DNA from: Acidobacteriota bacterium | GTDB lineage: Bacteria > Acidobacteriota > Blastocatellia > RBC074 | NCBI GenBank assembly: GCA_016196035.1 | Contig: JACPYM010000099.1 | Coordinates: forward strand, 126,869-190,868 | Length of the DNA: 64,000 nucleotides | Direction of reading: 5' to 3' | Part shown: one piece after another, positions 59,105-64,000 of the stretch | How the letters are laid out: each line of letters opens with the position of its first letter | How positions within the stretch are numbered: position 1 is the stretch's first letter | Program-made: the position numbers and the translations under genes | The notes under the pieces: model-generated | Seen by the model: the letters and a program-made list of their open reading frames with translations, nothing else | Told to the model about the DNA's origin: nothing | Databases searched by the model: none

Positions 59105-59764
59105 TCATTCAAACTGCTTGCGAAACGCGGCGAACTGCTCCTTCAACTCATTCAACTCTTGCCGCAACGTGGCGACTTCAGCTTCCAGCCGCGCCGTGCG
59201 TTCATTGTCGGCGCGCACGTGCACGACGGCGGGTTCGGGTTTGAGCGTCACGGCGATCTCTTCGATATTGACCGGGCCGCTGAGTTGATGCGCGTAGCGC
59301 GCTTCTTTCATCCCAGCCACGCGCGGCAAGCGCACCACCAGGGCGTCGTCGCGCACAGCGAGGTTTTGCAGCGTCTCTTCGACCTGCGACAGGCTGTCGA
59401 AATTCATCAAGTGCGGCGTGCGCGAACGCAATTCGCCGGGCGTTTGCGGGCCGCGCAACATCAAGACGATCAGCACGGCGGTTTCCTGCGGGTTCAGATC
59501 GTAGACCTTGGAAAACAGGTGGCCGTATTTCGGCACGCGCGCGTCGGAACCGTGAAAGACATAGGTCAGGTTCTTTTCGCGCAAACTATCGAGCGCGCGC
59601 ACGACGGTCGCTTCATCAAAGCTGGTGACGGGGTCGCGGTGATTTTTCTGATTGCAGGCATTGGTCAGCGCGTTGAGCGTCATTGGGTAATAGTCGGGCG
59701 TCGCGATTTGTTTTTCGACCAATGCGCCCAGCACGCGTAGTTCGTATTCGTTGAGTATCGGCAC
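59105..59764 (-). CDS. yceH: YceH / UPF0502 (DUF480) family protein
   Basis: 219 residues. Two winged-helix-like repeats, EYELRVLGALVEKQIATPDY, SLNALTNACNQKNHRDPVTS and LRGPQTPGELRSRTPHLMNF, are diagnostic of DUF480/YceH. The C-terminus is a coiled coil (RLEAEVATLRQELNELKEQF). The GTG start at 59764 has AAGGAG eight nt upstream. Function is not established; the fold suggests nucleic-acid binding. The gap upstream holds a nested palindrome element. Confidence 0.92.
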   Translation of the reverse strand: MPILNEYELRVLGALVEKQIATPDYYPMTLNALTNACNQKNHRDPVTSFDEATVVRALDSLREKNLTYVFHGSDARVPKYGHLFSKVYDLNPQETAVLIVLMLRGPQTPGELRSRTPHLMNFDSLSQVEETLQNLAVRDDALVVRLPRVAGMKEARYAHQLSGPVNIEEIAVTLKPEPAVVHVRADNERTARLEAEVATLRQELNELKEQFAAFRKQFE

Positions 59765-59864
59765 GGTATGAACTCCTTATGAGGTGAAACGGGCGGGATT
59801 GTACTTTATGGGCGATGAGGCGCAAACCCGGCTCAAGGTTGCGGTGGGCGGCGGGCGCATCAGC

Positions 59865-59999
59865 GCATGGAGTTCAGGCTGATGGCTTTTGAAAATAGGT
59901 TTAACAAAACGTACTGCCAAGGGTAAGGCAGGTTAATAACCTGCCTTACCGACTTCTGTTAAATCAATTTTTCAAAAGCCATCAGCCTGAACTCCATGC
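59865..59999. repeat. nested palindromic element, copy 3 of the core family
   Basis: Outer arms of 31 bp (59865-59895 and 59969-59999, starting GCATGGAGTTCAGG) are exact inverted copies. The core GGTAAGGCAGGTTA mirrored around one A (about 59923-59951) matches the cores of copies 1 and 2. It lies between yceH and eno. Confidence 0.88.
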
Positions 60000-60048
60000 T
60001 CTTTTGCTTGAGGTTGAAAAGAAGCGGCAGCCTTTGAACAGGCCGCGC

Positions 60049-61395
<1,347 letters not shown>

Positions 61396-61396
61396 T

Positions 61397-61500
61397 TAGT
61401 GGTTAGTGGTCAGTGGTCAGTGGTCAGTGGTCAGAAATCGCTCGCTGGCTCGTCGCCTTGCGAGAAACCACTGACCACTGACCACTGACCACTGACCACT
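61397..61500. repeat. TGGTCAG tandem cluster with inverted partner
   Basis: About five copies of GTGGTCA (61397-61433) are mirrored by about five copies of TGACCAC (61467-61499) around a short spacer. The whole may fold into a long hairpin between eno and the TonB receptor gene. Unit period is seven, unlike a CRISPR array. Confidence 0.85.
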
Positions 61501-64000
61501 TCAAAATACATATTTCAACGCAAACTGAATCTGCCGCGCATTAAAGAGCGTCTCGGTCGAACGTCCAAAGCTGGGGGCTTCGAGCACGCGCACCGGAATT
61601 GCAAAGTGCGTCCGGTTCCAGAGATTGAACGCTTCGACGCGGAAGACGAGCGATTGTCCTTCGCGCAGCCGGAAATTTTTGAAAACAGCCAGATCGGTTT
61701 TGAAGACGCCCGCCGCGCGGAACGTGTTGCGCCCAATGCGCCCGTTCTGCCCCAAGCCGGCCAATAACGTGACCGGGTTCGCCGTCAAAGCCAAGCGCTG
61801 CTGCCGGTCATCCAGCATCTGCAACCCGGTCAGCCGATCAAGGCGGTCGGTCAAATTGCCATCCAGGTTGATGTCGTAACTGCTGTTGACCGTGAACGGC
61901 TGGCCCGTTTGATACGCGGACAATGAAGCGAATTGCCAATTGCCGAACAGCACGCCTGTCACGCCTTTGCTGTCGTTGAAATAATGCAGCAACGGTACAT
62001 TGCCCACGGCGCTCCAGACAAAGCGGTGGCGCACATCGAAGTTCGCGCTGGCACGCTCGGCCAACAGATTGCGATCATCCTGCGGCAAAGCAAAGGCACC
62101 CGCCACATCGAATACGTCCGACACATCGTCTATGGCATGCGACCAGGTATAGGCCGCCGTGAATTGGAAGCCCTGCGCGTAGCGTTTGGTCAGACTCGCC
62201 TGCAACGAATGGTAGTTGGACGCGGCGGTCGAATCGAAAATCGTATAGGCACCCAGTTGGGCATTGGGCCGGGTCGGGCGCGGCGAATTCAAATCGCCCA
62301 GCGGCGGCAGCGCCAGCGTCAAGCGGGGATTTGGTAGCAATCCCAAAATATCGAAGGGGATATTGATTGAATTCGGGCCGCCGTTTGGGGTGCGGAACCG
62401 CGTCAGCTTGACGCCCTTGGTGCCAACGTAGGCGAGATTGACCAAAAGGTTGTTAGACAACTCGCGCTCAAATTGCAGGTTGTATTGCAGCGTGTATGGC
62501 GAGCGCAAATTCTTGTCCGGCAAAGTAAACGCCAAGCCGCCACCCGAAGGCCGAATATCAGGATTGGCCGCAGCAGGGTCGAAAAGCAATCCCAACAATT
62601 GCTGCACAACGCCATTCGGCACGCGGATGGCGTTGAGTTGGCCTGCCCCGATGATTGAGGTTTCAACCGTGGCGTTGGCGTTTTGAATGCCGATATTGAC
62701 AAAGCGCGGGTTGAACAATCCATAGGTGCCGCCCAGCGGCGTCCAGAAACGCGCTTGCGCATAGCCGAACGTGTTGGCATCAATGTTGACCGGGATAAAT
62801 GTGGGGAAAACGTTGCGTGACTGGCTAACCACACTGCCCAGATTCAAATCGTAGTAGACGCCAAAGCCCGCGCGCACCACCGTCTTTCCGGCTTGCGTTT
62901 TGCTATGCGCGAGCGGATCCCAAGCCAGGCCGAAACGCGGCGCGACGTTATTGAAGTCTGCCTCGTAAATATCCTGGCGATTGCCCAGCACGCGGCGGTA
63001 GGCGGCCAGCGTATTGTTGAGCGCGCCAGTCAAGACCGTCGGATCGTAAACACGTTGCGGGTTGGCATAGATATTGACGATGCGCAAATTCGGATCGTTG
63101 GCGGGCAATTGGTTCAAGGCAAAAGTTTGTTCGATGCGCTGGTTGATCTCGTTCGGCACGGTGTTGAGTTCATACCGCACACCAAAATCGAGTGTCAGCC
63201 CGCGCCTGGCGCGCCAGTTGTCGTTCAGGAAAAAATTCAATTGCCAGAAACGCAGCCCAATCGTCGAATCGGGGGTGTTTAACGCCAGCGCCTGGGTAAT
63301 GTTGGAGGGTAAGCCCAGCGCGGCAAAATCTGTCCCGCTGAAAAAGCCTGGCGTAGGCCCATCTTGACTAATGTTGCGGGCGGGCGCTTGCGGAAAAAAC
63401 GCGGTCAGGTCGGGTGCGCCACCAAACACGACCTGTGGACGGTAATTGCGATTGAGAAAACTGTTCAGTTGCGTGCGGCGCAAGTCAAAGCCGTATTTGA
63501 GCGTTTGCCTGCCGCTGGCTTGTGTCAGCGCGTCAGCAACCTGGATCGTGTTATTCGCGCGCGCTTGCGGAAAAAGATTAACGTCCGTGCCCAGCGGACT
63601 GAACGGTGCGACGATCAACTGTCCAACCGTGCCGAGCGCTTGATCCGTCACCGTTCCGGCGTCGCGCACATAATCCACAAAATTCGGCGCGACCAGCGGA
63701 TTGACGTTGTTGAAGGTGTAACCCGTATTTAACAGGAAGCCTTCTTTGGGCGCATAAAACGAAGGGCGCAATGCGGCGTCGCGCTTTTCAGTAAAGCGCA
63801 ACCGCGTGCGCCCATAACTGGCCCGCAACTGATTGGACAGCGTGGTGGACAATTCCGAATTCAAAAAGAGCGAGACGTTCTGCGTGCCTACACGCGGGAT
63901 CAGGCTGGCATAAATCGCCCCACCCACGGCGGGCACGATGCGTTCATCGTTGGTGAAGTTATACCGCGCTGTTGCCGTGTACTCTTTCCCCCAGGCGCTG
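61501..64000 (-). CDS. Oar-like TonB-dependent outer membrane receptor (partial)
   Basis: At least 833 codons, open to the right window edge, where translation reads WGKEYTATARYNFTNDERIV without a start. The visible part is the C-terminal beta-barrel of an Oar/carboxypeptidase-regulatory-type receptor: repeated amphipathic strands, LNFFLNDNWRARRGLTLDFG, RFGLAWDPLAHSKTQ and YSYAAYTWSHAIDD-type blocks, ending with aromatic HFAIPVRV...LKYVF typical of barrel C-termini. The plug and N-terminal domain must lie beyond 64000. A dead fragment of a related gene is at 4774-5032. Substrate is unknown. Confidence 0.92.
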   Translation of the reverse strand, partial: SAWGKEYTATARYNFTNDERIVPAVGGAIYASLIPRVGTQNVSLFLNSELSTTLSNQLRASYGRTRLRFTEKRDAALRPSFYAPKEGFLLNTGYTFNNVNPLVAPNFVDYVRDAGTVTDQALGTVGQLIVAPFSPLGTDVNLFPQARANNTIQVADALTQASGRQTLKYGFDLRRTQLNSFLNRNYRPQVVFGGAPDLTAFFPQAPARNISQDGPTPGFFSGTDFAALGLPSNITQALALNTPDSTIGLRFWQLNFFLNDNWRARRGLTLDFGVRYELNTVPNEINQRIEQTFALNQLPANDPNLRIVNIYANPQRVYDPTVLTGALNNTLAAYRRVLGNRQDIYEADFNNVAPRFGLAWDPLAHSKTQAGKTVVRAGFGVYYDLNLGSVVSQSRNVFPTFIPVNIDANTFGYAQARFWTPLGGTYGLFNPRFVNIGIQNANATVETSIIGAGQLNAIRVPNGVVQQLLGLLFDPAAANPDIRPSGGGLAFTLPDKNLRSPYTLQYNLQFERELSNNLLVNLAYVGTKGVKLTRFRTPNGGPNSINIPFDILGLLPNPRLTLALPPLGDLNSPRPTRPNAQLGAYTIFDSTAASNYHSLQASLTKRYAQGFQFTAAYTWSHAIDDVSDVFDVAGAFALPQDDRNLLAERASANFDVRHRFVWSAVGNVPLLHYFNDSKGVTGVLFGNWQFASLSAYQTGQPFTVNSSYDINLDGNLTDRLDRLTGLQMLDDRQQRLALTANPVTLLAGLGQNGRIGRNTFRAAGVFKTDLAVFKNFRLREGQSLVFRVEAFNLWNRTHFAIPVRVLEAPSFGRSTETLFNARQIQFALKYVF

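Noticed and set aside
61397-61500. Possible short CRISPR-like array
   Set aside because: The period is 7 bp with no spacers, and the second half is the inverted complement of the first. It is a tandem/inverted repeat.

Overview
The window looks like a chromosomal segment of an acidobacterium, probably of the Blastocatellia/Solibacter-like grade. This is inferred from gene content: Oar-type TonB-dependent receptors, ECF sigma factors of the TIGR02999 kind each followed by a giant Ser/Thr kinase, a CHAT-TPR protein, a Uma2 nuclease, PD40/TolB propellers, a cytochrome c/copper monooxygenase-like protein, moderately high GC, and many intergenic palindromic repeats. No rRNA, CRISPR array, prophage or origin was seen. 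One tRNA gene (Cys) is present.

Layout. 83-2075: a methionine-salvage operon mtnB-mtnD-mtnC (minus strand). 2088-4770: a Tat-exported DOPA-dioxygenase-family protein, a LysR regulator and a divergent sterol-desaturase-family protein. 4774-8590: a sulfate-assimilation block read on the minus strand as promoter, poly-cysteine leader ORF, sat, tRNA-Cys, cysC, cysH, followed by a decayed TonB-receptor fragment. 8678-14707: a tight minus-strand run with two zinc-ribbon miniproteins, a PBP-SpoIID-metallopeptidase fusion, secreted and membrane proteins and a YitT transporter-like protein. 14932-21373: an alpha-2-macroglobulin and a DUF1175 (YfaT-like) protein, separated by a REP-associated transposase and its palindromes. 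21609-27201: kinase/ECF sigma module, then a histidine kinase/response regulator pair. 27571-33229: a degenerate sigma-54-activator-like protein, Uma2, uvrC and a DUF4388-HDOD protein. 33446-40532: an RND efflux operon (STAS, truncated TolC, adaptor, frameshifted RND pump). 41364-51798: exported isomerase/epimerase-like protein, esterase, CHAT-TPR, S9 peptidase, a nucleotidyltransferase-like/HTH pair and a TolB-like propeller. 52153-56734: second kinase/ECF sigma module with small cysteine-containing proteins on both sides. 57019-64000: cytochrome c/monooxygenase-like protein, an interrupted dinB, yceH, eno, and an incomplete TonB receptor running off the window.

The most interesting candidate is the leader of the sulfate-assimilation block. 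A 53-codon ORF with a good ribosome binding site ends in five Cys codons, Arg, and three Cys codons, directly before its stop. It lies behind a near-consensus promoter and upstream of sat, a tRNA-Cys gene, cysC and cysH. This arrangement would allow translation of the leader to sense Cys-tRNA supply and control cysteine synthesis together with tRNA-Cys dosage. It resembles in principle the polycysteine upstream ORFs known from mycobacteria, but in a different phylum and with the tRNA gene in the unit.

A second theme is a dense set of nested inverted-repeat (MITE/REP-like) elements. One cleanly interrupts dinB with a CTAG duplication, another is bordered by an 8-bp direct repeat, and three share one palindromic core inside unrelated outer arms.
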